A stretch of DNA of 64,000 bases, from NCBI RefSeq assembly GCF_001514285.1, contig NZ_KQ949027.1, positions 62,001 through 126,000 on the forward strand, read 5' to 3'. Both the position numbers and the translations under genes were made by a program. This stretch comes from Streptomyces sp. DSM 15324. GTDB taxonomy: Bacteria; Actinomycetota; Actinomycetes; Streptomycetales; Streptomycetaceae. Positions within the stretch are counted from its first letter, which is position 1. Each line of letters starts with the position of its first letter. The notes beneath the pieces are model-generated. The model had not been told where the DNA came from. It ran no database searches and worked only from the letters and a program-made list of their open reading frames with translations. This document shows, one piece after another, positions 9,590 through 17,588 of the stretch.

Positions 9590-9939
9590 AAGAGGCGCTC
9601 GCCACCATCGAGGGGGCGTCGGCAGCCGCCCTGGTCGACTACACCAGCGGAATGGCGCTGGGCACGCTGGGCGGCTCCAAGACCTTCGACCTCAACGTGG
9701 CCGCGGCCGGCAACACCGACGTGGTGCGCGCCAAGATGCGCACCATGGAGCACCTCGGGCTGAAGGCCCAGATCGAGGACATCCTGATCACGCTGTCCGA
9801 CCAGTACCACCTGATCCGTCTGATCAGCGGGCGCGGCGGCAACGGGCTCTTCCTGTACCTCGTGCTGGACGCCAAGCGGGCCAACCTCGCGATGGCCCGC
9901 CACCAGCTCAGGAAGATCGAGGAGGACCTGGAGGTCTAG
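9565..9939 (+). CDS. Roadblock/LC7-like protein
   Basis: This 124-residue protein is the shorter paralogue of the product at 7544-7960, sharing ALVDYTSGMALGTLG, IEDILITLSDQYHLIRLI and ANLAMARHQLRKIEEDLE. It begins inside the 3' end of the preceding gene with CGAGG upstream of ATG 9565, so coupling is likely. The stop lies 12 bases from the stop of the convergent membrane-protein gene. The two paralogues and the third Roadblock protein could form mixed dimers; that is inference. Confidence 0.78.
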   Translation: MANTETALKEALATIEGASAAALVDYTSGMALGTLGGSKTFDLNVAAAGNTDVVRAKMRTMEHLGLKAQIEDILITLSDQYHLIRLISGRGGNGLFLYLVLDAKRANLAMARHQLRKIEEDLEV

Positions 9940-9951
9940 GACAGCCCGGAG

Positions 9952-10536
9952 TCAGACGGAGGAGGGAGTGCCGCGGCGGGTGCCGCCCGGGGCCGCGTCG
10001 CCCGCCCCGATGCCGGTGCTGCGGTACGCCTTGACCGCCTTTCCGGCCGGACGGCCTCCGTACCGGCCGAGCCAGTCGACGCGCACCCACAGCAGCGCGT
10101 CCCCGGCCCGCTCGCGCCGCCCGAGCCAGGCCGCCTTCAGCCGCAGCCCGGTGCCGCAGCCGGCGAGGAGCATGCCGGCGGCGGCGGGCACGGCGAAGGA
10201 GCCGGCCAGCGCGACCGCGAAGGCGAGCAGCAGCCACCAGCGGTGGCCGCGCCGCCACGTGCGGACGGTGACCGCCCGGTCCTGGAGCACATCGTGCTTG
10301 CCGGCCCGGGCGGCACCGCCCGCGAGCGCGGTGTACCGCCTACGGCCGTACAGCGCCACCACGGCCGCCCCCACGAGGAACAGCGCGGCCCCCGCCATGA
10401 CCCCGATCCGGCGGCCGGTGATCCCGGGCGGCAGGACGCCGACCCCCGCCGTGAACACCCCGCACCACCACAGCGGTGCGGCCCCGGCCCGTACGACCAC
10501 GGCCACCCGGGCCAGCCCTTGACCTCCGCGCGCCAC
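9952..10536 (-). CDS. Membrane protein of unknown function
   Basis: The 194-residue product has hydrophobic segments near 13-35, 41-60 and 98-125, so two to four transmembrane helices, with a basic, Gly-rich C-terminus. GTG at 10536 has GAGGAGGAG about seven bases upstream. It is convergent with the Roadblock operon and separated from the RpiR-type gene by about 85 bases. I do not recognise the family. Confidence 0.7.
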   Translation of the reverse strand: MARGGQGLARVAVVVRAGAAPLWWCGVFTAGVGVLPPGITGRRIGVMAGAALFLVGAAVVALYGRRRYTALAGGAARAGKHDVLQDRAVTVRTWRRGHRWWLLLAFAVALAGSFAVPAAAGMLLAGCGTGLRLKAAWLGRRERAGDALLWVRVDWLGRYGGRPAGKAVKAYRSTGIGAGDAAPGGTRRGTPSSV

Positions 10537-10621
10537 GTCCGTCTCCTCCTCGCTCCGGCACGTTCTGGTGACCGGTCAGGCTAGTGAGCGAACGTGAGAC
10601 CAGTCTGAGAACCGAGCGGCG

Positions 10622-11491
10622 CTATTCGACGAAGAGCCCGCGGGCCGCCGCCCGGGTGTCGAACTCCTCCAGGCGGGCCTGCGCGTCGGGCAGGTCGTCG
10701 CACATCGCCTCCAGCAGGACCCGGCCCAGCAGCATCGGCGCGCACGCCGTGTCGAAGGCGAGACCGGTGCCGACGGCGGCGGGCAGCAGCAGGTCGGAGA
10801 CCTTGGCGACCGGGGCGAACGCGGAGTCGGCGACCGTGACGACGGTCAGCCCCGCCTCCTTCGCGCAGGTCAGCGCGTCGAGGACCTCGCGCGGATGCCG
10901 GGGCAGGGCGAAGCACAGCAGCGCGCTCGCACCGGCGCGCACGGCCGCGTCGATCCGGTCCTGGATCATCGTGCCGCCCTCGTTGAGCAGCCGTACGTCG
11001 GGGTGGACCTTGGCGGCGAAGTAGGCGAAGCCGTAGGCCTGGGAGGCGGCGGCCCGCAGGCCCAGCACCACAAGGGGCCGGGAGGCGGCCAGCAGCCGAC
11101 CGGCGCGGTGCACCGGGCGCGGGTCGGCGAGGAGTTCGGCCAGATGCCGCAGGTTCTCGATCTCGGCCTCGACGGCCTGCTGGTACTCGTTGTAGGAGGC
11201 GGAGCCGGCGGGCTGGTCGGCGGGCGCGACCTCGCGCAGGTGCCGGCGCAGCGCGGGGTAGCCGTCGAAGCCGAGGGCGACGGCGAACCGGGTCACGGAG
11301 GGCTGGCTGACCCCGGCCAGCTCGGCCAGCTCGACGCTGGACAGGAACGGCACGTCGGCGGCGCGCCGCACCATGCTGTGGGCGATGCGCCGCTGGGTGG
11401 GTGTCAGCCGGTGCCCCTCGAAGAGCCGCTGCAGCCGTCCGGCGGGCGTGTCCGCCACCCCCGTGCCGTCCATGTCGGTCTCCCCGTTCAT
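10622..11491 (-). CDS. RpiR-family transcription regulator (HTH + SIS)
   Basis: The 289-residue protein has an N-terminal RpiR helix-turn-helix (about 15-90, with LSSVELAELAGVSQPSVTRF) and a C-terminal SIS domain (about 130-265) that normally binds a sugar phosphate or other small ligand. ATG at 11491 has GGAGGGGGAG upstream and overlaps the stop of the lyase gene by four bases (11488-11491), so regulator and lyase form one operon. It is the best candidate to control the divergent importer and perhaps hutU, since their promoter regions share a sequence element. The ligand is unknown; RpiR proteins also regulate amino-acid catabolism. Confidence 0.88.
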   Translation of the reverse strand: MNGETDMDGTGVADTPAGRLQRLFEGHRLTPTQRRIAHSMVRRAADVPFLSSVELAELAGVSQPSVTRFAVALGFDGYPALRRHLREVAPADQPAGSASYNEYQQAVEAEIENLRHLAELLADPRPVHRAGRLLAASRPLVVLGLRAAASQAYGFAYFAAKVHPDVRLLNEGGTMIQDRIDAAVRAGASALLCFALPRHPREVLDALTCAKEAGLTVVTVADSAFAPVAKVSDLLLPAAVGTGLAFDTACAPMLLGRVLLEAMCDDLPDAQARLEEFDTRAAARGLFVE

Positions 11492-12996
11492 GCCCCGCTC
11501 CCCCTCCAGATGTCCGTGAACCGGTCCAGCAGCCGGGCCGCGGCGCTCACGTCGTCGGTGAGCGGCCGGTCGGCCTGTTCGGCGTCGAGCGCCGCCTCGG
11601 CGAGCTCCAGCGCCGCCCCGGCCGGGAGTCCCGGCCCGGGCCGCAGCTCGCGCTGGCGCAGCGCCCGTACGGCGGCGACGAGTTCGCAGCCGACCACGAG
11701 ACGGTACGCGGCGCACGCCCTCAGTGTCTGCCGGGCGGCGAGCGAGGCGAAACTGGCCTGTTCCTCGACGCCTCGGGAGAGTACAGCGTGGCCGAGCGAC
11801 GCGGGCGCGGAGAAGGCCCGCAGGTCGCCGAGGGCGGCGCCGGCGGCGTACTCCAGGATCATCACTCCGGAGGAGGCCGGCCGCTCGTCGGCGAGGAAGG
11901 GCCGCAGCCGGGTGTAGGCGGGCTCGTTGAGGGTGGAGAGCCGGGCGGTGGACAGCCGGGCCACCTGCACCAGCGAGAGCCTGAAGTGGTCCAGGGCGAG
12001 GGCGAGCTGGGCCTGGTAGAAGCCCCCGTGGTGGTAGGCGGTCTGGTCCTCGGGGGAGATGAGGGGGTTCTCGGCGGCTGCGTTGATCTCGATGCCGAGC
12101 ACCTCCTCCAGGGCGTCGGCGGCATCGTGCGCGGGGCCGTGGATCTGGGGCAGGCAGCGGAAGCCGTACGGGTCCTGGATGCGCCCGAGGGGAGGGGTGG
12201 GCCGGTCCTCGGCGCCGATCAGCTTCCGCATCCGGCGGGCGACCTCGCGGGAGCCGCGGTGGGGGCGGGCGACGTGCACGGGGGCGGCGTACGCCTCGTG
12301 CGAGCCGTCGACGGCGAGCAGCGAGAGCGCCGCGACGACCTGGGTGGCCTCCAGCAGCCCGCGCAGTTCGTCGAGGGCGAGGGCGGACTGGCCGAGGGTG
12401 AGGGCGTTGCTGCTGATCAGGGCGAGGGCGTCGTTGTTGTCGAGCTGCTGGGGTGCGGGGGCGCCGGCTCCGCGCCAGGGATGTTCCCCGGCCAGCGCCA
12501 GCCCCACCTGGGCCAGGGCCGCCAGGTCACCGGTGCCCACCGAGCCGAACTCGTTGACAACCGGGTGCGCGCCGCCGGTCAGGGCCTCGCACAGGGCGGT
12601 GACCACGCCGGGGCGCAGGCCCGCGCCGCCGGCGAGGAGCTGGTTGGCGCGGACGGCGAGCATCGCGCGGACCTGCCGGGCGGGGAGCTCCTCGCCGATG
12701 GCGCCGGCGTGACTGCGCAGCAGCCGCAGACCGTGCTCGGCGGCCTCCTCGGTGGGCACGTCCTCGTTCCGGTTGGCGCCGACTCCGGTGGAGCGGCCGT
12801 AGACGCGTCCGGTGGCGGCGATCTGCCGGGCGGCATCCCAGACCTCGCTCATCCGGCGCATCGCGTCGGTGCCGGGCACCGGCCGGGCGGTGCCGTCGGC
12901 GAGGCGGACGACGTCCGGGACGCCGAGGGCGACGCCGTCTAGGACGACGAGGCCACTGTGTACGACACCCGGATCATCCACGATCTGAGACGACAT
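11488..12996 (-). CDS. Divergent MIO-family (histidine/phenylalanine ammonia-lyase-like) enzyme lacking the Ala-Ser-Gly triad
   Basis: The 502-residue protein has the full length and fold motifs of histidine ammonia-lyase: VYGRSTGVGANR with the catalytic-type Tyr66, GSVG-TGDLAALAQ, RIQDPYGFRCLPQ and AAENPLISPED. Several active-site positions differ. The MIO triad Ala-Ser-Gly is Gly154-Thr155-Gly156. The usual LINGTQ is LISSNA, so the MIO-contacting Asn is lost. GGNFH becomes HGGFY. The histidine-binding Glu in QEDHVSM is replaced (EEQASFASLA). A normal MIO cofactor is therefore unlikely. It may be a histidine lyase variant or, like ergothionase, may eliminate a better leaving group such as trimethylamine from a histidine betaine (inference). 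ATG at 12996 has GAAGGG ten bases upstream; TTG 13005 lacks spacing. Confidence 0.85.
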   Translation of the reverse strand: MSSQIVDDPGVVHSGLVVLDGVALGVPDVVRLADGTARPVPGTDAMRRMSEVWDAARQIAATGRVYGRSTGVGANRNEDVPTEEAAEHGLRLLRSHAGAIGEELPARQVRAMLAVRANQLLAGGAGLRPGVVTALCEALTGGAHPVVNEFGSVGTGDLAALAQVGLALAGEHPWRGAGAPAPQQLDNNDALALISSNALTLGQSALALDELRGLLEATQVVAALSLLAVDGSHEAYAAPVHVARPHRGSREVARRMRKLIGAEDRPTPPLGRIQDPYGFRCLPQIHGPAHDAADALEEVLGIEINAAAENPLISPEDQTAYHHGGFYQAQLALALDHFRLSLVQVARLSTARLSTLNEPAYTRLRPFLADERPASSGVMILEYAAGAALGDLRAFSAPASLGHAVLSRGVEEQASFASLAARQTLRACAAYRLVVGCELVAAVRALRQRELRPGPGLPAGAALELAEAALDAEQADRPLTDDVSAAARLLDRFTDIWRGSGA

Positions 12997-13073
12997 TGAC
13001 CCCAAACCCTTCTTAATACGGACACTCGATCTTGTTCAGCGGACATCCGTTACATCGGTTTAACGCCAACCCG

Positions 13074-13109
13074 TTGACAAGCTATTCAGCCACCAAGAAC
13101 TCTGCATGA
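13074..13109 (+). promoter_or_regulatory. Importer promoter region with hutU-like element
   Basis: TTGACA (13074-13079) is followed two bases later by CTATTCAG (13082-13089). The hutU promoter has TTGACT, four bases, then CTATTCAG. A partner half-site TGCATGA (13103-13109) matches TGAATAG at only four of seven positions. The -10 box is not clear. On the other strand the same region would serve the lyase/RpiR operon. The shared element suggests one regulator for both loci. Confidence 0.45.
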
Positions 13110-13137
13110 CGTTATACAGCCGGGCAAGGGACATCTC

Positions 13138-14172
13138 ATGATCCAGTTCGATGCGGTCCACAAACGCTTCCCCAACGGCACGACAGCAGTGCACGACCTC
13201 ACCCTGACCATGCCGGAAGGCGGCGTGACCGTACTGGTCGGCTCCTCCGGCTGCGGCAAGACCACCACCCTGCGCATGGTCAACCGCATGGTGGAACCGA
13301 CGTCCGGAACCATCAGGGTCGGCGGCAGGGACGTCACCCGACAGGACGCGGCCGAACTGCGCCGTTCCATCGGGTACGTCATCCAGCAGGCCGGCCTCTT
13401 CCCGCACCGCACGGTGCTCGACAACATCGCCACCGTGCCACTGCTGCTCGGCCACGGCCGCCGCCGAGCCCGCGCCCGCGCCGCCGAACTCCTGGAGACC
13501 GTCGGCCTCTCCGCCGACGCCGGGAAGCGCTACCCGCACCAGCTCTCCGGCGGGCAGCAGCAGCGCGTCGGGGTGGCCCGCGCGCTCGCCGCCGACCCGC
13601 CGGTGCTGCTCATGGACGAGCCCTTCGGCGCGGTCGACCCCGTCGTGCGCACTCAGCTCCAGGACGAACTGCTCCGCCTCCAGAAGGAGTTGAGCAAGAC
13701 CATCGTCTTCGTCACCCACGACATCGACGAGGCCGTCCGCCTCGGCGACCGCATCGCCGTCTTCCGCACCGGCGGACACCTCGTCCAGTGCGCCTCGCCT
13801 GCCGAACTGCTCGCCCGCCCGGCCGACGACTTCGTCGCCGACTTCCTCGGCGCCGAGCGCGGCCTGAAGCTGCTGTCGCTGAAGACCCTCGCGGGCGTCC
13901 CCCAGGGCCCGGCCCCCGAGGGCGGCGCCTGGGCTCTCGTCCTCGACGAGGCCCGCAAGCCGCTCCACTGGGCCTCCCGGGACGCGGAGCTCCCCGTACG
14001 GCCGCTCACCGACGACGACTCCCTGCTGTCGGCGCTCAACGAGTCCGTCGCCTCCCCCACCGGTCTGGTCGCCCGCGTCGACAAGGCCGGCGTCCTCACC
14101 GGCGTCACCTCCCGCGACGAGGTCCACCAGCACGCCGGCCAGGCCCACGCGGAAGCCCGGGTGGCCGCATGA
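13138..14172 (+). CDS. Quaternary-amine/osmoprotectant-type ABC importer, ATP-binding protein
   Basis: The 344-residue ATPase has Walker A GSSGCGKTT (35-43), the signature LSGGQQQR, Walker B VLLMDEPFGAVDP and the His switch VTHD. The segment IGYVIQQAGLFPHRTV is typical of the ProV/OpuCA/OpuBA subfamily that drives uptake of betaines, choline and, in some bacteria, histidine. A C-terminal extension (about 250-335) resembles a degenerate CBS-type regulatory region. Its stop overlaps the first permease start by four bases. It heads a four-gene operon divergent from the lyase. Confidence 0.92.
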   Translation: MIQFDAVHKRFPNGTTAVHDLTLTMPEGGVTVLVGSSGCGKTTTLRMVNRMVEPTSGTIRVGGRDVTRQDAAELRRSIGYVIQQAGLFPHRTVLDNIATVPLLLGHGRRRARARAAELLETVGLSADAGKRYPHQLSGGQQQRVGVARALAADPPVLLMDEPFGAVDPVVRTQLQDELLRLQKELSKTIVFVTHDIDEAVRLGDRIAVFRTGGHLVQCASPAELLARPADDFVADFLGAERGLKLLSLKTLAGVPQGPAPEGGAWALVLDEARKPLHWASRDAELPVRPLTDDDSLLSALNESVASPTGLVARVDKAGVLTGVTSRDEVHQHAGQAHAEARVAA

Positions 14173-14810
14173 GCATCGACTGGTCCTGGATAGCGGGCCA
14201 CACCGACGACCTGACCACGCTCACGCTCTCCCATCTCCAGGCCGCGCTGACCGCCGTCTTCTTCGGCCTGCTGATCTCGCTGCCGCTCGCCGTGGTCGCC
14301 CACCGGATCCGCCCCCTGCGCGGCTTCCTCCTCGGGCTCTCGAACGTCCTGTTCACCATCCCGTCGATCGCGATCTTCGTGCTCCTGCTGCCGGTCAGCG
14401 GTCTCACCCGCACCACGACCGTCATCGGCCTGACCGTCTACACCCTGGTCGTCCTGCTGCGGAACACGGTCGAGGGCCTCGACTCGGTGCCCACGCGGAC
14501 CAAGGAGGCGGCCAGGGCCATGGGCACCCGCCCGCTGCGCACCCTCCTGACCGTCGAGCTCCCGCTCGCGCTCCCCGTGATCATGGCGGGCGTCAGGATC
14601 GCGACCGTCATGTCGATCTCCCTGGTGTCGGTCGCCACCTACATCGGCGACGGCGGCCTCGGCCAGCTCTTCACCGACGGCTTCCAGCGCGACTTCCCGA
14701 CCCCGGTGATCGCGGGCGTGGTCCTCACGATCCTCCTCGCCGTCGTCGCGGACGCGGCCCTGGTCGCCCTCCAGTACGTCCTGACCCCGTGGCAGAGGCG
14801 GCGAGCCTGA
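14169..14810 (+). CDS. Quaternary-amine-type ABC importer, permease 1
   Basis: The 213-residue integral membrane protein has about five hydrophobic segments and the EAA-loop sequence EAARAMGTRPLRTLLTVELP that contacts the ATPase. This matches ProW/OpuCB permeases. It begins inside the ATPase stop codon (ATGA) and ends one base before the second permease, so the subunits are made in equal amounts. Confidence 0.92.
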   Translation: MSIDWSWIAGHTDDLTTLTLSHLQAALTAVFFGLLISLPLAVVAHRIRPLRGFLLGLSNVLFTIPSIAIFVLLLPVSGLTRTTTVIGLTVYTLVVLLRNTVEGLDSVPTRTKEAARAMGTRPLRTLLTVELPLALPVIMAGVRIATVMSISLVSVATYIGDGGLGQLFTDGFQRDFPTPVIAGVVLTILLAVVADAALVALQYVLTPWQRRRA

Positions 14811-14811
14811 C

Positions 14812-15489
14812 ATGTACGAACTCTTCACGAACCTCGGCTCGTGGCTGACCAGCGGCACCCAGTGGTCCGGCTCCGACGGCATCGCCCACCGGCTCGCCGA
14901 ACACCTCCAGTACTCGCTGCTCGCCACCCTCATCGCCGCCGCGATCGGCCTGCCCCTCGGACTCCTCATCGGCCACACCGGCAAGGGCGCCTTCCTCGCC
15001 ATCAACCTGGCATCGTTCGGGCGCGCCCTGCCGACCGTCGGCCTGGTGGTGCTGGTCTTCCTGGCCGGCGGGCTGTCGATGCTGCCGGTGTACGTCGCGC
15101 TGGTCGCCCTCGCGGTCCCCTCGATCGTCACCAACACCTACGCGGGCATGGCGGCCGTCGACCCGGAGGTGAAGGACGCCGCACGCGGACAGGGCATGCG
15201 CGGCCACCAGGTCCTCCTCCAGGTGGAGCTGCCCCTCGCGCTCCCCCTGATCATGACCGGCGTGCGGCTCGCGCTCATCCAGGTCGTCGCCACGGCGACC
15301 ATCGCCGCGTACGTCTCCTTCGGCGGCCTCGGCCGCTATGTCTTCGACGGCCTCGCCCAGCGCGACCTCGTGCAGGTGATGGGCGGCGCCGTACTGGTCG
15401 CCGTGGTCGCCGTCACGCTCGACCTGCTGCTCTCCGGCCTCCAGCGCCTCCTCTTCAGCCACCGCACCGCCCAGGGACACCGCCCATGA
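14812..15489 (+). CDS. Quaternary-amine-type ABC importer, permease 2
   Basis: The 225-residue second permease has five to six transmembrane segments and a conserved EAA-type loop (DAARGQGMRGHQVLLQVELP). It is homologous to permease 1, so the transporter is a heterodimeric OpuC-like system, with the binding protein as a separate lipoprotein. Its stop overlaps the start of the binding-protein gene. Confidence 0.92.
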   Translation: MYELFTNLGSWLTSGTQWSGSDGIAHRLAEHLQYSLLATLIAAAIGLPLGLLIGHTGKGAFLAINLASFGRALPTVGLVVLVFLAGGLSMLPVYVALVALAVPSIVTNTYAGMAAVDPEVKDAARGQGMRGHQVLLQVELPLALPLIMTGVRLALIQVVATATIAAYVSFGGLGRYVFDGLAQRDLVQVMGGAVLVAVVAVTLDLLLSGLQRLLFSHRTAQGHRP

Positions 15490-16418
15490 ACCGTCGTACC
15501 CTCCTCGGTGGCCTGCTCGCCGCCGGCTCCGTGCCCGCCCTCGCCGCCTGCTCCAGCGGCATCACCTCCCTGAACGAGCAGAACGGCTCGACCGCCGGCG
15601 GTGGTTCGAGCAAGGGCGGGATCACCATCGGCACCGCCAACTTCACCGAGAACCAGGTGCTCGGCTACCTGTACGCGGCCGTGCTGGAGCAGGCCGGCGT
15701 CAAGGTGAAGGTCCGCCCCAACCTCGGCACCCGGGAGATCGTGATCCCCGCGCTCAGGGCGGGCGACATCGATCTGCTGCCCGAGTACCAGGGCGCCCTG
15801 CTCAACTACCTCGCGCCCAAGGACGACTCCGCCGAGCCCGGCACCATGCAGAACGCGCTCACGCTGGCGCTGCCCGCCGGCCTCCAGGTGCTGCCGTACG
15901 GGCAGGCGGCCGACTCCGACTGCTTCGTCGTCACCCGGGCCACCGCCCGGAAGTACGGTCTGACCTCGCTGGCCGACCTGGCCAAGCAGAACGGCAGGCT
16001 GGTCATCGGCGCCGCGCCCGAGGTGAAGAAGCGGCGGGTGGGCGTGGTCGGCCTGAAGGAGGTGTACGGCGTCGAGTTCAAGGAGTTCAAGTCGCTGGAC
16101 TCCGACGGACCGCTCGTCAAGGGCGCGCTGAAGAAGGGCGACGTGGACGTGGCGAACCTGTTCACCACCGACACCGACATCGAGGCCGACGACTGGGTGG
16201 TGCTGACCGACCCGAAGAACCTCGTCCCGAGCCAGCACATCGTCCCGCTCATCGCCGACCGCAAGGCCGACGACACGGTCCGCAAGGCCCTCGCCCGGAT
16301 CGGCAACGTGCTCACCACCGAGCAGCTCACCCAGCTCAACAGCCAGGTCGACAACGACAAGAAGGACCCCGAGGACGTGGCGAACGCGTACGCGAAGCAG
16401 CACGGGCTGGCGAAGTAG
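15486..16418 (+). CDS. Quaternary-amine-type ABC importer, substrate-binding lipoprotein
   Basis: The 310-residue product starts with a signal peptide with paired arginines (NRRTLLGGLLAAG) and a lipobox LAAC with Cys22, so it is anchored outside the membrane. GTANFTENQVLGYLYAAVLE and PNLGTREIVIPAL place it in the OpuAC/OpuBC/OpuCC ligand-binding family, whose aromatic cage holds quaternary ammonium groups; the S. pneumoniae EgtU domain for ergothioneine is a relative. The usual EYTGT hinge motif reads PEYQGALL here, so the ligand may not be glycine betaine or choline. Context next to a histidine-lyase relative points to histidine, hercynine or ergothioneine (inference). Last gene of the operon. 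Confidence 0.9.
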   Translation: MNRRTLLGGLLAAGSVPALAACSSGITSLNEQNGSTAGGGSSKGGITIGTANFTENQVLGYLYAAVLEQAGVKVKVRPNLGTREIVIPALRAGDIDLLPEYQGALLNYLAPKDDSAEPGTMQNALTLALPAGLQVLPYGQAADSDCFVVTRATARKYGLTSLADLAKQNGRLVIGAAPEVKKRRVGVVGLKEVYGVEFKEFKSLDSDGPLVKGALKKGDVDVANLFTTDTDIEADDWVVLTDPKNLVPSQHIVPLIADRKADDTVRKALARIGNVLTTEQLTQLNSQVDNDKKDPEDVANAYAKQHGLAK

Positions 16419-16426
16419 GCGAGGCG

Positions 16427-16460
16427 CCGGGTCGGGTCCACCCCGGTGAACCCGACCCGG
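16427..16460 (+). terminator. Hairpin terminator of the importer operon
   Basis: A perfect 11-bp stem, CCGGGTCGGGT (16427-16437) with ACCCGACCCGG (16450-16460), encloses a 12-base loop nine bases after the binding-protein stop. A second CGGGGG/CCCCCG hairpin follows around 16465-16480. Confidence 0.75.
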
Positions 16461-16537
16461 AAGACGGGGGTTTACCCCCGTGCGCGGGCCGCCGGCGCTC
16501 CCTACCGTGGAGGTCCATGACGGGATGGGAGACCACC

Positions 16538-16963
16538 ATGGACGCGCGCGACAGCGACCTGAAGAAGGAACTCGACGCCACCTTGCAGACCCGCAGGGAG
16601 CTGGGCGAGGAGTACGAGTCCGCGCTGGTGGACTCCTTCCTGGAGAAGGTCGACCAGCGCATCGACGCGGCGGTGGAGCGCCGGGTGCGCAGGGGGTTCG
16701 CGCAGGCGCAGACGGCGACGGCCCGTGACTCCCGTTCCCCGAGGGCCACCGACTCCTGGGGCGAGCGGTTCGGCTTCGGCATCGTCTCGCTGGTGCTGGC
16801 GGTCCCGCTGTCCGCGATCGGCGCGGGCACCGCGCACCTGCCCGGGCTGATCGTCACCTGGGTGGGCATCGTCGGCGTCAACGCCGTCCAGGCGGCCCGC
16901 AGCAACCCCGGCCTCTTCGGCTCCCGCCGCCGCCCCGCGGAGCACGGCGACTGGGAGGGCTGA
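16538..16963 (+). CDS. Small membrane protein with charged coiled-coil N-terminus
   Basis: The 141-residue product has a highly charged helical N-terminal half (about 1-60, Glu/Lys/Arg rich) and two hydrophobic segments near 80-98 and 100-120, then a basic tail. ATG at 16538 has GGGAG six bases upstream; the in-frame ATG at 16517 lies only three bases from its GGAGG and is less likely. No function is known to me. Confidence 0.7.
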   Translation: MDARDSDLKKELDATLQTRRELGEEYESALVDSFLEKVDQRIDAAVERRVRRGFAQAQTATARDSRSPRATDSWGERFGFGIVSLVLAVPLSAIGAGTAHLPGLIVTWVGIVGVNAVQAARSNPGLFGSRRRPAEHGDWEG

Positions 16964-16979
16964 CGGCCCTCTGGGGGCC

Positions 16980-17402
16980 TCAGCCGTCCCAGCCGCGGAA
17001 CGTGCCCGTGGCGTCGGCGCAGTCGGCGAAGTCCGCGAAGTCGAGGTTGGCGATCGAGAGGTTCGCGGACAGGTCGGGGAACCACGCCGGCGGGACCCGG
17101 ACCGTGCGCCCCGGCTCGTCGTAGAGGTCGACGGCGAGCAGGAAGCGCTCCGGGCCGTCGGCGAGCGCCTTGGCGTCGGCGAGGAACACGTAGGTGAGCC
17201 GGTCCTCCTCGTCCGCCGCGCCGTCCTCCTCCAGGAGCGCGGGGATGCCCGCCCCGTCGTAGCGCGGGTCGCTGACCCAGGTGCCGTACGGGCCGCCGTC
17301 CGGGGCGTCGTACGCGGCGCGCAGCGCGTGCCAGGCGGCGTCGTCGGAGAAGTCGGTGCGCAGAACGAGCGAGGTCAGGTCATCGGGCGGGGGCAGGGCC
17401 AT
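16980..17402 (-). CDS. Conserved hypothetical protein (DUF6924-like)
   Basis: The 140-residue acidic soluble protein contains LVLRTDFSDDAAWHALRAAY near the start and ANLSIANLDFADFAD near the end, a pattern I associate with the actinobacterial DUF6924 family. It lacks a signal peptide or membrane segment. It converges on the small membrane-protein gene. Function unknown. Confidence 0.7.
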   Translation of the reverse strand: MALPPPDDLTSLVLRTDFSDDAAWHALRAAYDAPDGGPYGTWVSDPRYDGAGIPALLEEDGAADEEDRLTYVFLADAKALADGPERFLLAVDLYDEPGRTVRVPPAWFPDLSANLSIANLDFADFADCADATGTFRGWDG

Positions 17403-17432
17403 ACGGCGATGCTCTCACCCGGCAACGGCCGC

Positions 17433-17588
17433 AGGAAAAGCCCTACCGGACCGCCGGGAAAGCCCCGTACCTGACCGCCGGGAAAGCCCCCGTACCGGCC
17501 CGCCCAGAAAGCCCCCGTACCGGCCCGCTGGGAAAAGCCCCTGTACCGGCCCGCCGGGAAAGCCCCCGTACCGGCCCGCCGGAAAAAG
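17433..17588. repeat. Tandem repeat of a 24-26 base unit, about six copies
   Basis: The unit GGGAAAGCCCCCGTACCGGC plus CCGCC recurs about six times with small changes, and ends with a partial copy. It fills the first third of the 514-base gap between the DUF6924-like gene and the cystathionine beta-synthase gene. Reading frames through it encode only repetitive Pro/Arg/Lys peptides and are not credible genes. Confidence 0.9.

Noticed and set aside
11488-12996. Calling the lyase a normal histidine ammonia-lyase (hutH)
   Set aside because: The Ala-Ser-Gly triad and several binding residues are missing, so the substrate and cofactor are open.
17433-17588. CRISPR array
   Set aside because: The repeats are directly adjacent with no unique spacers and no cas genes are nearby.
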